Of a stretch of 64,000 bases of DNA, positions 46,007 through 56,864 are shown in pieces. Under the pieces are notes generated by a model. The model saw only the letters and a program-made list of their open reading frames with translations, had not been told where the DNA came from and did no database searches. Origin of the DNA: Liolophura sinensis (taxonomy: Eukaryota; Mollusca; Polyplacophora; Chitonida; Chitonidae); NCBI RefSeq assembly GCF_032854445.1, contig NC_088296.1, positions 25,801,897 to 25,865,896 of the forward strand. The letters are read 5' to 3'. Within the stretch, counting starts at the first letter, position 1; each line of letters begins with the position of its first letter. The position numbers and the translations under genes were made by a program.

Positions 46007-46072
46007 TTTACTCTTGATCTACGTATAACGTATACATCTTACGGGGAATTTGCTGAGCATGTCTGAGAAACG
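46007..46072. repeat. Right half of the dispersed repeat
   Basis: CTACGTATAACGTATACATC then TTACGGGGAATTTGCTGAGC and ATGTCTG match 49555-49595. Together with 42722-42904 it brackets about 3.1 kb of tandem repeats. Confidence 0.7.
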
Positions 46073-46990
46073 TGAAATAACTTAAACTGCGGTTCGCAGT
46101 TGGTGGTTAGCTATTAAACGGGAACAAGTCATTATTTCTATAAATAACCTATTGAGCTATACAATACTGAATTCTGAGAGCCAGGGATCTTCTGTAAATA
46201 TCAGCCTGAATAGCAGTCTGGCCCATATCTCTACTATTACTACCCCTACAGACATCATACTTAATACATAAAGGATACCTAATGGACACAGGCCCCCATT
46301 ACAACTTCCGTTTTTCGGTAGGGACGATTGTAGCTCTGTGAATTTTAGGGTATAAAGTCTTTTTTTGTTCCCAGGCGTCCATTTTTGTTGCACAGGTGCA
46401 TGCTTGGTATTAAAATGCTGGAAACTGTCTAAACTTTGAGGAGGTATGAGCTTTATTGATGAAATTTTGAAATTCTGGGCGAGAGGACACAAGGTGTGAG
46501 GTAGTGATGAGGCTGCGAGTGACGTCCCCTTGGCGTTGCTAGGCACGCCTCCCAGCTGCCGGCATGGAAAGGTAAAGGTTTTGACGGTCAACCTATGTCA
46601 AGATTTTTATGGCTTCTTTCTCACAGGCTGGGCCAGGTATGCACCAAAGCTTAATGGCCACGGAATGTTTGGGACTGAGCTACAGCGCTAGACGTTAACA
46701 TTGTCGCTTATGGAAAATTAATGCGGGTCCGAGGCCTGTACTGACGAAGTCACCAAAATGTGAAAAGTGTCACTATGCGCTTAGATTTCGCAGCAGCCTG
46801 ATAGTTTTTGGTGGGTATGTCTGTGATGTGTTTTGCATTGATTGGGCCGTTTCATAGCTTCTTGGGGCTATTTATATTTTGAAAATATCCATTTTGATGA
46901 AAAATCCGTAAAATGCTGTTCAGCGTAGGGTAGCATGTGTATAGGCATCCTGAAATGAACAACATGCAACGTTCTAGTATTCCTACGCTT
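46073..46990. other. Upstream part of a possible mobile or gene unit
   Basis: Non-tandem sequence leading to the nuclease-like ORF. A 144-codon minus-strand frame (46157-46591) is open but has no domain. The style of the region (GC-richer blocks, then an ORF start) resembles a transposable element leader, but there is no second copy here to prove it. Confidence 0.35.
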
Positions 46991-46994
46991 GAAA

Positions 46995-47204
46995 ATGGAG
47001 ACGTTCAGAGCAGAAATTGCTGCAAAAATTGAAAGTTTCAGTGTTTATAGTGAAAACGGAGCCTGTCGAGTGTGGACTGGACCATTGACGAGGGATGGTC
47101 GATGTGGCCTTGCCTCCTACAAAGACCCCGTCACACATCGATGGAAGAAGAAACACATCAGTAGACTTGTTTATATGGCTATGGTTTATATGAATGTTTC
47201 CTAG
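46995..47204 (+). CDS. Possible His-Me/HNH nuclease N-terminal fragment
   Basis: ATG at 46995 opens a 69-codon frame: METFRAEIAAKIESFSVYSE then NGACRVWTGPLTRDGRCGLA and HISRLVYMAMVY. The pattern C-x-x-W-T-G, a loop with G-R-x-G, then basic residues and a conserved S/H-R-x-x-Y is like the zinc-binding N-terminal part of His-Me finger (homing-type) endonucleases. The expected downstream His and Cys ligands are missing because the frame runs at about 47185 into a dispersed repeat that is also present at 50.82 kb, where it ends with TAG. So it is a truncated piece. The family call is tentative. Confidence 0.4.
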   Translation: METFRAEIAAKIESFSVYSENGACRVWTGPLTRDGRCGLASYKDPVTHRWKKKHISRLVYMAMVYMNVS

Positions 47205-47590
47205 GAGTTGTGATTGGAGTTTTACACCGTATTTCACAACGACAGAGGTCGCAGGAAACCCACGACCATCCGTAGGTTGCTAGTAGACCTTCCCACGAAC
47301 GGCCGGAGAGAAAGCCAATGTGAGCTAGACTTAAGTCTAAGCGGCATACACATGAATCTGTACGGCTAGCATGACGACTAGCATGTTTATGAATGAAGGA
47401 ATCCAGAATTTCCGGAAGAAACCATCGTCTTTTGGAAGGTCGATGCAATGAAAACTGAATTCAAACGGTTGTTCGTAATTTATTTACATTTTTTCTTTAA
47501 TTGGTGTTCTACGCCGTACTCAAAAATATTTCACTTATACATGTATGACGGCGACCGGCATTATGGTGGGAGGACATCGGGCAATAGTTG
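47183..47590 (-). repeat. 400-bp dispersed repeat, copy 1
   Basis: AATGTTTCCTAGGAG, then GGAGTTTTACACCGTATTTC and CATCGTCTTTTGGAAGGTCG through to the reversed SINE tail. It is almost identical to 50824-51222. The Tc1 element at 47597 is inserted right at its end. Confidence 0.9.
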
Positions 47591-47596
47591 AATATA

Positions 47597-49146
47597 TACT
47601 ACCGGGCAAAAGAAACGTATAACTTTTAAATGCAGTTTTTTCTATGGAAAAATAAGTTGAAAAAGTTTGAACGTTGTGCGAATGCGTTTGCACATAAGCA
47701 CCCTGTGTACACGTCACTTTTTAACGAGATTCATTGAAACTGGTGTTCGACATCATGAAAAATTGGAAAAACAGAGTTTCGGGCCCTGTTGAAAATTCTC
47801 GATAATGACGGCCGTATAAATACCGATGTAGCACATGGTAAGGGTGCAATACCATAAAAAACATCTAAGAGATGCCCAGACTCACACAAGCAGAACGTGA
47901 TAGAGCCACTGGTATGGCCGACATGGGGGCCAGTCAACACCACATTGCCAGAACATTCAATTGCAGTCAAGCCACCATCAGCAGACTGTTGGGTCGTTAC
48001 CGCCTAACAGGCAGGACACAAGATCGTCCAAGATCGGGCAGGCCAAGTGTTACAACGCCTGGCGAAGACCGGTACATCCGCACAATCCACCGCGTAACCG
48101 GTTTGTGACGGCGACGTCAACGGCGGAAACGGCACTGGACACCCCATCAGCAGACGCACAGTCTTGCGACGACTCCGCGTGAGTGGTATCAGAGCCTATC
48201 GCCCCTTCCGTGGAATGGCATTGACTCCTCTTCACCGTCAAAACAGGCTGCGTTGGGCAAAAGTTGTACGTCAATGGCAGCGACGAGATTGGGAAAGGGT
48301 GCTGTTCACTGATGAAAGCCGATATAACCTCTTCAGAACTGATGGTCGAATTCGTGTGTATCGACGCAGGGGAGAGCGATTGGCACAAAACTGCATTCAG
48401 AATGTCCACCCTTTTGGTGCTGGTGGGGTGCTTGTATGGGGCGGAATTTGTGGACAGGTGAGAACGAGATTGGTCATCATCAAGGGAAATCTGACTGGCC
48501 AAAGATACCGAGATGAAATATTGGAACCTGTTGTGGTGCCATTCGTGCATCAACAGCAAAGGGGTATCCTTTTGCAGCAGGACAATGCACGACCTCATAC
48601 CGCCAGAGTTGTACTAAATTATCTGGACACCGTTGATGTCAACGTACTGCCTTGGCCAGCACGATCGCCAGAAATGAATCCCATAGAGCATCTGTGGGAT
48701 CATCTTGATCGACATCTGAGACAACGCGTCCCTCCCCCACAAAACAGGCAACAGCTCGAACAGGCTTTATTTGAGGAGTGGGACAGAATTCCTGATGACG
48801 TCATCCGGCGGCTGACGACTTCCATGAGGAGACGTATTTTGGCTTTAATTGATGCAATGGGTGCTCACACACGCTACTAACGATCTGTCTTATGACATGA
48901 TAGGACATTAGGTACACCTTTTTAAGGGAGTCCCTTTACTTGCATTTGTGTAATTTTTCAGATTTACCCCATGCCTTCTTTACTCGGCCTGACAGCAAGT
49001 GTAATATCCATATGGCTTTGAATTTTTGAACAGAACTTGGAAAATGGTTTATTGCAATATAATGCTTATCATGTTGATACTGTCTGTTTTTCTTTCTCTT
49101 TCTTGTGGTGCTGAACAAGGTTATACGTTTCTTTTACCCGGTAGTT
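47597..49146 (+). mobile_element. Tc1/mariner-type transposon with TIRs
   Basis: About 1,550 bp. The left end TACTACCGGGCAAAAGAAAC and the reversed right end AACTACCGGGTAAAAGAAAC match at 18 of 20 bases, and the match continues into GTATAAC. TA dinucleotides flank both sides (47595-47596 and 49147-49148), as expected for Tc1/mariner insertion at TA. One transposase gene (47872-48880) fills the element. It sits at the border of two other dispersed repeats, so it was probably inserted after them. Confidence 0.88.
47872..48880 (+). pseudogene. Tc1-type DD34E transposase with two frameshifts
   Basis: Starts MPRLTQAERDRATGMADMGA and has an N-terminal paired-like helix-turn-helix (ASQHHIARTFNCSQATISRL) and a GRPR-like linker (GRTQDRPRSGRPS). 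The catalytic domain has the first Asp in VLFTDESRYN, the second in LLQQDNARPHTA and the Glu in PEMNPIEHLWD. Exactly 34 residues lie between the second Asp and the Glu, which is DD34E. It ends at a stop at 48880. Two single-base losses (near 48095 and 48133) put it in three frames, with the middle piece NRFVTATSTAETAL, so this copy cannot make transposase. The ancestor would be about 336 residues, normal for the family. All catalytic residues remain, so decay is recent. Confidence 0.93.
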
Positions 49147-49166
49147 TATATAGGTTAGCTTTCGTG

Positions 49167-49600
49167 TTTGTGGCGGCTTGGTGACATGAGCGGTCCACGA
49201 TCCCTGTATGGGCGTTTCGGCAATCTAGCTTTCTTAGAAGACTACTTGTTTTTGTGACCTTGGTGCGCTCACCCATTTATAGATACTTTATTCACCGATT
49301 TATGTCATTCTTATGCAAACAATGTCGTTGGTTTAAAGTGTGTCAAGCTTACTGCATGTTCAGACAGGTTTTCTGCCGGGACAGGTAAAGACTGTCCCGT
49401 CTCTGACAAAGCCGTGTTGGCCTACATACAGGTATGCTAACCCCCACTTTTTTACTTGAGGTGTCTATAAAAGCGACGTGCTGAAAAGTCATGGAGAATT
49501 TTAAATACATTAACATGAATAATCCAGAAAAGAATTCACTATGATTTACATCTGATCCACGTATACATGTTACGGGGAACTGCTGAGCATGTCTGCGAAT
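49167..49600. repeat. Dispersed repeat, copy with contiguous halves
   Basis: Contains both parts split at 42.7-46.07 kb: TGACCTTGGTGCGCTCACCC, CAGGTTTTCTGCCGGGACAG, then about 150 bp later CCACGTATACATGTTACGGG and CTGCTGAGCATGTCTG. It serves as the uninterrupted reference. Confidence 0.75.
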
Positions 49601-50255
49601 CAACAATGTGCAACCCACTACACAGCGATCAGCTACAGCTCTCTCCCCTCCTTCCCTACCCTGTGTGAGCGATCATTTTTTTTCTTCATGTGTTTTCTAT
49701 GTGGGTGCTTTTTGTACATGGTTTTGGACATTCTACAAATTCTGCACATTCTCATGACAGACAAAATGTAACTTTTCCTTTATCGTGCTTTCCCTTTTGA
49801 CCACTTTTGTACATGAAATTCGTATTGTGATTCGGGCTTGTTGTTAATCCACGGCGTATCAGATTCAAACTGTCAATTTGGTTTCTAAATCATTGAGTGG
49901 CAGACAATTATTCACTGGCAACTGACTCTCACAATAAGGAAAAAATTCTCCGCGAAAAAAAACAACAAAAGATATTGCTCCACTTCTTAACATTTTATGG
50001 GAGATGAAGAATGAGCTAGTTTTAGCAGTTATGGTGATCCGTTACAAATCTCCCATGGATTCACTGGTAAATCACGACTTGGAAAAAGATTGCGACTTTC
50101 GGACCAAAAACACACAATGGATATTTTTCTTCAGTTTTATGTATTGTGTTAGTCTGTCAAAAATCTTTTAAATTCATTCTAAAAAAAAAAAATAGATTTT
50201 CCATCGTCAGCTTTCCACAGTCAGCGGGTAGGCCTAACAATGCTCAGCCACGCTT
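49601..50255. other. No recognised feature
   Basis: AT-rich unique sequence; short ORFs without motifs. Confidence 0.4.
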
Positions 50256-50259
50256 TTTA

Positions 50260-50350
50260 TCAGTCTGTGTGAATAGACCACTGACTCCACAGGGAACAGA
50301 CCACTGATTCCACAGGGAACAGACCACTGACTCCACAGGGAACAGACTGT
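50260..50350. repeat. Short 23-bp tandem repeat
   Basis: Three to four units of GACCACTGACTCCACAGGGA ACA. Confidence 0.85.
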
Positions 50351-50624
50351 TCCGGAGTTCTCTACTGGCGCTCTACAAACTGCCTAAAAGACCTCTGCCT
50401 GGTTTTGACTTTTAAGCTGAGCCATACTGTATCTGTCATAACTTTTTATGATATAATCACTGTTAACCCTTATCTTTAGTCATTTCCCATGTCACTCTAC
50501 TCAGGGCGTAGTGGGATTTTAGAACTTGACCATGAAGTGCGTGTATGTCTACAGTGTTTCGAACAGAAAGACAGTTGTTTATACCTTTGTTAGAGTTCAC
50601 TAGAATACGTCGTGTCTGTATTTA

Positions 50625-50775
50625 TTCATTGATTTATTTAACTGGTATTTTACGCCGAACTTAAGCATATTTCACTTATATGACGGCGGTCGGCATTATG
50701 GTAAGGAGAAAATCCACGGCCATCCGCAGGTTGATGAGAGGCCTTCCCACTTACGACCGGTGATGAAGCCAGTAT
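50625..50775 (-). repeat. SINE tail, reversed
   Basis: TTATTTAACTGGTATTTTAC then GCCGAACTTAAGCATATTTC and GACGGCGGTCGGCATTATGG, continuing into CCATCCGCAGGTTGATG. Confidence 0.83.
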
Positions 50776-50823
50776 CAAAGCAATTTCAACTGGGAACAAT
50801 TTATCGTATTACTTCCAGGACTG

Positions 50824-51300
50824 TAAGGAATGTTTCCTAGGAGATGTGATTGGAGTTTTACACCGTATTTCACAACGACAGAGGTCGGAGGAAACCCACG
50901 ACCATCCGTAGGTTGCTAGTAGACCTTCCCACAAACGGCCGGAGAGAAAGCCAACGTGAGCTAGACTTAAATCTAAGCGGCATATACATGAATCTGTACG
51001 CCTAGCATGACGACTAGCATGTTTATGAATGAAGGAATCCAGAAATTCCGGAAGAAACCATCGTCTTTTGGAAGGTCGATGCAATGAAAACTGAATTCAA
51101 ATGGTTGTTCGTAATTTATTTACAATTTTTTTCTTGAATTGGTGTTCTACGCCGTGCTCAAAAATATTTCACTTATATGACGGTGACCGGCATTATGGTG
51201 GGAGGAAATCGGGCAAAGCCCGGGGAAACTCACGGATGTGCACAGGTTGCTGACACACCTTCCCAAGTGCTACCAGATAGAAAGCCACTCGTTAAATCCC
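50824..51300 (-). repeat. 400-bp dispersed repeat, copy 2, plus full tail
   Basis: Near-identical partner of 47183-47590. Here the reversed SINE tail continues (GGGAGGAAATCGGGCAAAGC then CCGGGGAAACTCACGG), showing what the Tc1 insertion at 47.6 kb cut off. Confidence 0.88.
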
Positions 51301-51442
51301 TCGAATGCGCTACAGCGGTGTTACACCCTTAAGCAGTTTTTGTGTTTATAGTTACGTATTGATATGCACATGTAGGCCTACTATAACTCATGTATGTCAC
51401 CACTACGTGTATGTTGCACTTACCACAGTAAATTTGACATTG

Positions 51443-51682
51443 CCTCGCTTGGCGGTCAGCATAAGAGGAACAGGCGTTGGTACGGTAATAAAGTGAGTGG
51501 ATCGGGTGTTGTGTTTGGTGTGTTTAACATTGTGTTCCCTCTCCAGTCGTGTATAGGAAGATCTGCGGATGGTCGTGGCTTTCCCCCGGGCTCTGTCCCG
51601 GTTTACTCCCACCATAATGTTTGCCGCCGTCGTATAACGAAATATTCTTGAGTACGGCATTAAACACCAATCAAATGAATTA
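51443..51682 (+). repeat. SINE, 5'-truncated, plus orientation
   Basis: Begins with the body start CCTCGCTTGGCGGTCAGCAT and ends with CCACCATAATGTTTGCCGCC, then GTCGTATAACGAAATATTCT and CGGCATTAAACACCAATC. It joins the body start seen in the 38.9-kb SINE with the tail type seen elsewhere. Confidence 0.75.
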
Positions 51683-52029
51683 ACAAATCCAGTGAAGCAA
51701 CACTACATATATGTGTGTGTGAGCAATCGGTTTCTCAGCTGCGAGGAGATAAATATGAACCATCGTGAAATGGTTGGAATAATGTTAAAAACCAACTTTA
51801 AACCTCAATAAAATACTCAATAATAATCTTTATTACACCACAAGCTACATCAGGTCAGTGTATGAGTTTAATCTCTGCATCGTGTGAAACCGATAATTTT
51901 GTCACTTTGTGTACCAGTTTTCACTCTGCTCCCTAATATTGGGTCTGATCCCATTTCAACCTGACTGCAATATACCGTAATTATTTGAAAGATGATTTAT
52001 ACAGGGTTAGATATAAAACAAGTTACATA

Positions 52030-52140
52030 GTCTCTCCAACTATCTGTCTACCTGCCCGCCTGCTTGTCTGTCCATCGGTCTGTCTGTCTACCTGTCCGTC
52101 TGTTTGTCTGTCCATCTTTCTGTCTGCTTGTCTTTCCACG
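52030..52140. repeat. (CTGT/CCTG)n low-complexity tract
   Basis: Degenerate TCTGTCTACCTGCCCGCCTG and similar tetranucleotide repeats. Confidence 0.85.
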
Positions 52141-52274
52141 TGCGATTTTTTTTCATTTAATACTGAATTTCTACTGGACGGCCAGATCCCGTCACCCTGA
52201 GATTTACGATCCTGTTAACTCATATCCCTCTTTGCCCGATGTAAAGTTTCAGTACAAACATTTCTCTGCTGATT

Positions 52275-53815
52275 ATACATGTCATAGGTACAAGCAGTTG
52301 GAGCGGAGGGAGGGTAGGGTGTTGTCAGTCACCGCACTAACCCCTTCCTTCTGGTCAGGGTTAAGATGTTGGCTCCACTCTATGTGATCATAGGTACAAG
52401 CAGTTTGAGTGGCAGGCACAGTGAGGTGCTGGTCAGTCAGCCATTTAGACAGGCTGTAGTAACGGGGTTGAGATAATGGCACTACTCTATGTAATCATAG
52501 GTACAAGTAGTTGGAGGAGATTGTGGGGTGCTGGTCAGTCAGTCATCCAGACAGGCCGTAGTAACAGGGTTGAAATGTTGGCTCTACTCTATGTAATCAA
52601 AGGTACAAGTAGTTGGAGGGGATAGTGGGCTGCTGGTCAGTCAGTCATCCAGGACAGGCTGTAGTAACGGGGTTGAGATGTTGGCTCTACTCTATGTGAT
52701 CATAGGTACAAGTAGTTGGAGCAAAGAGGATAGTGGGGTGCTGGTCAGTCAGCCATCCAGACGGGCTGTAGTAACAGGTTTGAGATGTTGGCTCTACTCT
52801 ATGTAATCAAAGGTACAAGTAGTTGGAGGGGATAGTGGGCTGCTGGTCAGTCAGTCATCCAGACAGGCTGTAGTAACAGGGTTGAGATGTTGGCTCTACT
52901 CTATGTGATCATAGGTACAAGTAGTTGGAGCAGAGAGGATAGATGGGGGTGCTGGTCAGTCAGCCATCCAGACGGGCTGTAGTAACAGGTTTGAGATGTT
53001 GGCCCTACTCTATGTAATCAAAGGTACAAGTAGTTGGAGGGGATAGTGGGCTGCTGGTCAGTCAGTCATCCAGACGGGCTGTAGTAACAGGTTTGAGATG
53101 TTGGCTCTACCCTATATGATAATAGGTATAAGTAGTTGGAGCAGAAGGGATAGTGGGGTGCTGGTCAGTCAGCCATCCAGACAGGTCGTAGTAACAGGGT
53201 TGAGATGTTGGCTCTACTCTATACGATCATAGGTACAAGTAGTTGGAGCAGAGGGGATAGTGGAGTGCTGGTCAGTCAGCCATCTAGACAGCCTGTAGTA
53301 ACAGGGTTGAGATGTTGGCTCTACTCTATGTGATCATAGGTATAAGTAGTTGGAGCAGAGGGGATAGTGGGGTGCTGGTCAGTCAGCCATCCGGGTAGAG
53401 ATGTTGGCTCTACTCTATGTGATCATAGGTAAGAGCAGTTGGAGTGGAGGAGATAGTGGGGTGCTTGTCAGTCAGTCATCCAGAAAGGCTGTAGTAACAG
53501 GTTTGAGATGTTGGCTCTACTCTATGTAATCAAAGGTACAAGTAGTTGGAGCAGAGGGGATAGTGGGGTGCTGGTCAGTCAGCCATCCGGGTTGAGGTGT
53601 TGGCTCTACTCTATGTGATCATAGGTAAGAGCAGTTGGAGTGGAGGAGATAGTGGGGTGCTCGTCAGTCAGCCATCCAGAAAGGCTGTAGTAACAGGTTT
53701 GAGATGTTGGCTCTACTCTATGTAATCAAAGGTACAAGTAGTTGGAGCAGAGGGGATAGTGGGGTGCTGGTCAGTCAGCCATCTAGACAGGCTGTAGTAA
53801 CATGTGGGATTATTA
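52275..53815. repeat. Minisatellite of about 102-107 bp
   Basis: About 15 units: GGTACAAGTAGTTGGAGCAG, then GGGTGCTGGTCAGTCAGCCA, GGCTGTAGTAACAGGGTTGA and GATGTTGGCTCTACTCTATG. Unit length varies because of small deletions; two units near 53.39 and 53.58 kb lack the GGCTGTAGTAACAGG segment. Two unit variants alternate (TGTGATCATAGG and TGTAATCAAAGG), which suggests higher-order duplication. Confidence 0.93.
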
Positions 53816-53929
53816 CTGGAGAAACTAGTATGTAAAGTTTATTCCATAAAACGCCTTCACTCCAAGTTTCTTCAGTTTCACAATAAGAATATATCTCTTC
53901 TAAGGAAATATTTTCGCCCAAATCTAAAA

Positions 53930-54830
53930 AAATGGAAACAAGTACATTAGAATGAAATAAATATAGGAGATAAATGTATAGGATCGGTTGTAAACCTAAT
54001 GTATGGCAAGTTGTCGACTGTGTGGTACTCCTATCAGCAGGATTTTGGTCTTTGCACTGTTTTTGGAAAATCTGATGTGTATCCTAAACTTGAATGAGTA
54101 TAAATGGGTACATGCTAAAATGATTACGCAATCGGCGGAATAGTAAGTATTTCTGAAGAAGTTCCACATCCCGGATTTCCCAATGACACAAAGTAACCAG
54201 CTAAAGTTATCTTCATATACGTGTCTACGTCAAGGAATCTCGATTTACATACACAATTAACATTCCTACAGTTACCCAATCATTGTTCTTATTCAGAAAT
54301 CTTCATGCCAGATAAACATTGCATAGTAAATTGCACCGTTAGGACAGTGTGTATAGCAGGCTATTGTCGTCTTTTATATGAGGAGCTCTGCTTAAAGAAC
54401 GTCCGAAAATCTGCAGGACTGACAGACGTTGTATTTCTACTGATATATTTCTCAATGTTTGGTGATAATTCCTTGTAAAACTGAAGGTCGTGTTGTTTGG
54501 CTATTTGGCAGTTATTGGAATAACGACTTATTTTATTTTATAAACATATATTAGCATTGATATAATATCCAAACTAATATTCAAATGCCCCCAAATTATC
54601 CTGGGTACCTGACTCTTTAACAGACCTGAAAAAGTGATGTTTTATCATTAAGGTGAGCCATCTTGAATTTTGGCGTTTTGCATAAATGTTTTTACACACA
54701 GGGAAGGTCATCTGAGCTAATATCATTTAATAGTCGGACCAGGTGCCGAATATGGTACTTTTATGGAGAATGACATTCAGATAGCGACACAATTCAGTGG
54801 AGTAACTGAATATCGTATATTTGATTTAGT
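53930..54830. repeat. Diverged segmental copy P3
   Basis: Matches P1 in AGGATCGGTTGTAAACCTAA, CAATCGGCGGAATAGTAAGT and TTTGGTGATAATTCCTTGTA. It has lost the open frame of the possible exon in P1. It lies between two minisatellites. Confidence 0.8.
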
Positions 54831-56045
54831 GGTAAATGGGACTATAACCATCACATCTGTAATTTAGTGGTGAGTTGGACTATAACCATCACATCTGTAA
54901 TTTAGCGGTGAATGGGACTATAACTATCACATCTGTGATTTAGTGGTGAATAGGACTATAACCATCACATCAGTAATTTAGCGGTGAATGGGACTATATC
55001 CATCACATCTGTAATTTAGTGGTGAATGGGACTATAACCATCACATCTGTAATTTAGTGGTGAATGGGACTTTAACCATCACATCTGTAATTTAGTGGTG
55101 GATGGGACTATAACCATCACAACTGTGATTTATTGGTGAATGAGACTATAACCATCACACCTGTGATTTATTGGTGAATGGGACTATAACCATCACATCT
55201 GTAATTTAGTGGTAAATGGGACTTTAACAATCACATCGGTGATTTAGTGGTGAATGGGACTATAACCATCACATCTGTGATTTAGTGGTAAATGGGACTA
55301 TAACCATCACATCTGTAATTTAGTGGTGAATGGGACTTTAACCATCACATCTGTAATTTAGTGGTGGATGGGACTATAACCATCACAACTGTGATTTAGT
55401 GGTGAATGGGACTATAACCATCACAACTGTGATTTAGAGGTGAATGGGACTATAACCATGACATCTGTAATTTATTGGTAAATGGGACTATAACCATCAC
55501 ATCTGTGATTTAGTGGTGAATGGGACTGTAACCATCACATCTGTGATTTAGCGGTGAATGGGACTATTACCATCACATCTGCGATTTAGCGGTGAATAGG
55601 ACTATAACCATCACATCTGTGATTTAGTGGTGAATGGGACTGTAACCATGACATCTGTAATTTAGCGGTGAATGGGACTATAACCATCACATCTGTGATT
55701 TAGCGGTGAATGGGACTATTACCATCACGTCTGTGATTTAGTGATGAATGGGACTATAACCATCACATCTGTAATTTAGTGGTGAATGGGACTATAACCA
55801 TCACATCTGTGATTTAGTGGTGAATGGGACTATAACCATCACATCTGTAATTTAGTGGTAAATGGGATTATAATCATTACATCTGTGATTTAGTGGTGAA
55901 TGGGACTATAACCATCAGATCTGTGATTTAGTGGTGAATGGTACTATAAACGTTACATCTGTGATTTAGTGTTGAATGGGGCTATAGCCATTACATCTGT
56001 GATTTAGAGGTGAATGGGACTATAACCATCACATCTGTGATTTAG
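54820..56045. repeat. 38-bp minisatellite array
   Basis: About 32 units of 38 bp: GTGATTTAGTGGTGAATGGG then ACTATAACCATCACATCT, with few variants (GTAATTT/GTGATTT and AGCGG/AGTGG). It begins directly where copy P3 ends. Confidence 0.95.
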
Positions 56046-56860
56046 AGCATACCTGAGCTTACATCAGATAATATTATTAGATTTTAGAAGAGTGAATTCA
56101 CCTTTCAATTTCATTTTTCTGAGTTCGCTTTATGGACAGTTTTTTTACTGTCTCTACCATAGTGAATGCTAAATGTTAATGAAAATTTACTACTCTCTAA
56201 GTATAATCTGCTAAATTTAACAGGAATGTCGAATATGACATAAAATTGTGGCATAATAACAGAGTAAAATTCTAGCATCACTCTGACAAGTGGCTTTTTT
56301 TTTTAATCAAAATACTACGCTTTAGTGTAATCGAGTTTTGAAGGAAGTCTATGAAAAAAACGACACGCCGTTGTAACTCAAGGAAACCTATGTGGTTCGG
56401 GTATTTATGTCACTATTTAACAAAAATTTCTACAGACTGTGCAATTCTGGGTTACTTTACACATTCAGTTAAAATTAAATAGGAGAACGCCCCCTCGGGT
56501 TTTTCCGTCTGCTATATCACATGTATAATCCGTCAGGTGGAGAAGTGTTACGTGACTGATACGTACACACACCCGGGCTTTTCAGTACATGTATAAGGTT
56601 ACACTCCGCATACATAAAACCTTTTTTGTTCAGCTATTTATGGTAGATGCACGCACGATTATATCTTTGCTATTATCCGGAACAGTCAATCGTAGAGTGG
56701 TTTGTGTAATTCAAGGCTGACAAAACGGTGATCAGCTTACCTATGTATACCGTCATTTGGTACTTCGGAATAGCTCAAGTGATTGACAAGGAAATCTCAT
56801 AATATTATTTTGTGCTATTTGTTATTTGTTACTTTTACATGTATATACTACATCCACGAC
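56046..56860. other. No recognised feature
   Basis: AT-rich unique sequence with no long ORF. Confidence 0.45.
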
Positions 56861-56864
56861 GCCC

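Noticed and set aside
46157-46591. 144-codon minus-strand ORF as a protein gene
   Set aside because: No domain, no splice borders, and low-complexity composition. The nuclease-like frame next to it is on the other strand.
48050-48598. 182-codon minus-strand ORF
   Set aside because: Antisense shadow of the Tc1 transposase, which has clear catalytic motifs on the plus strand.
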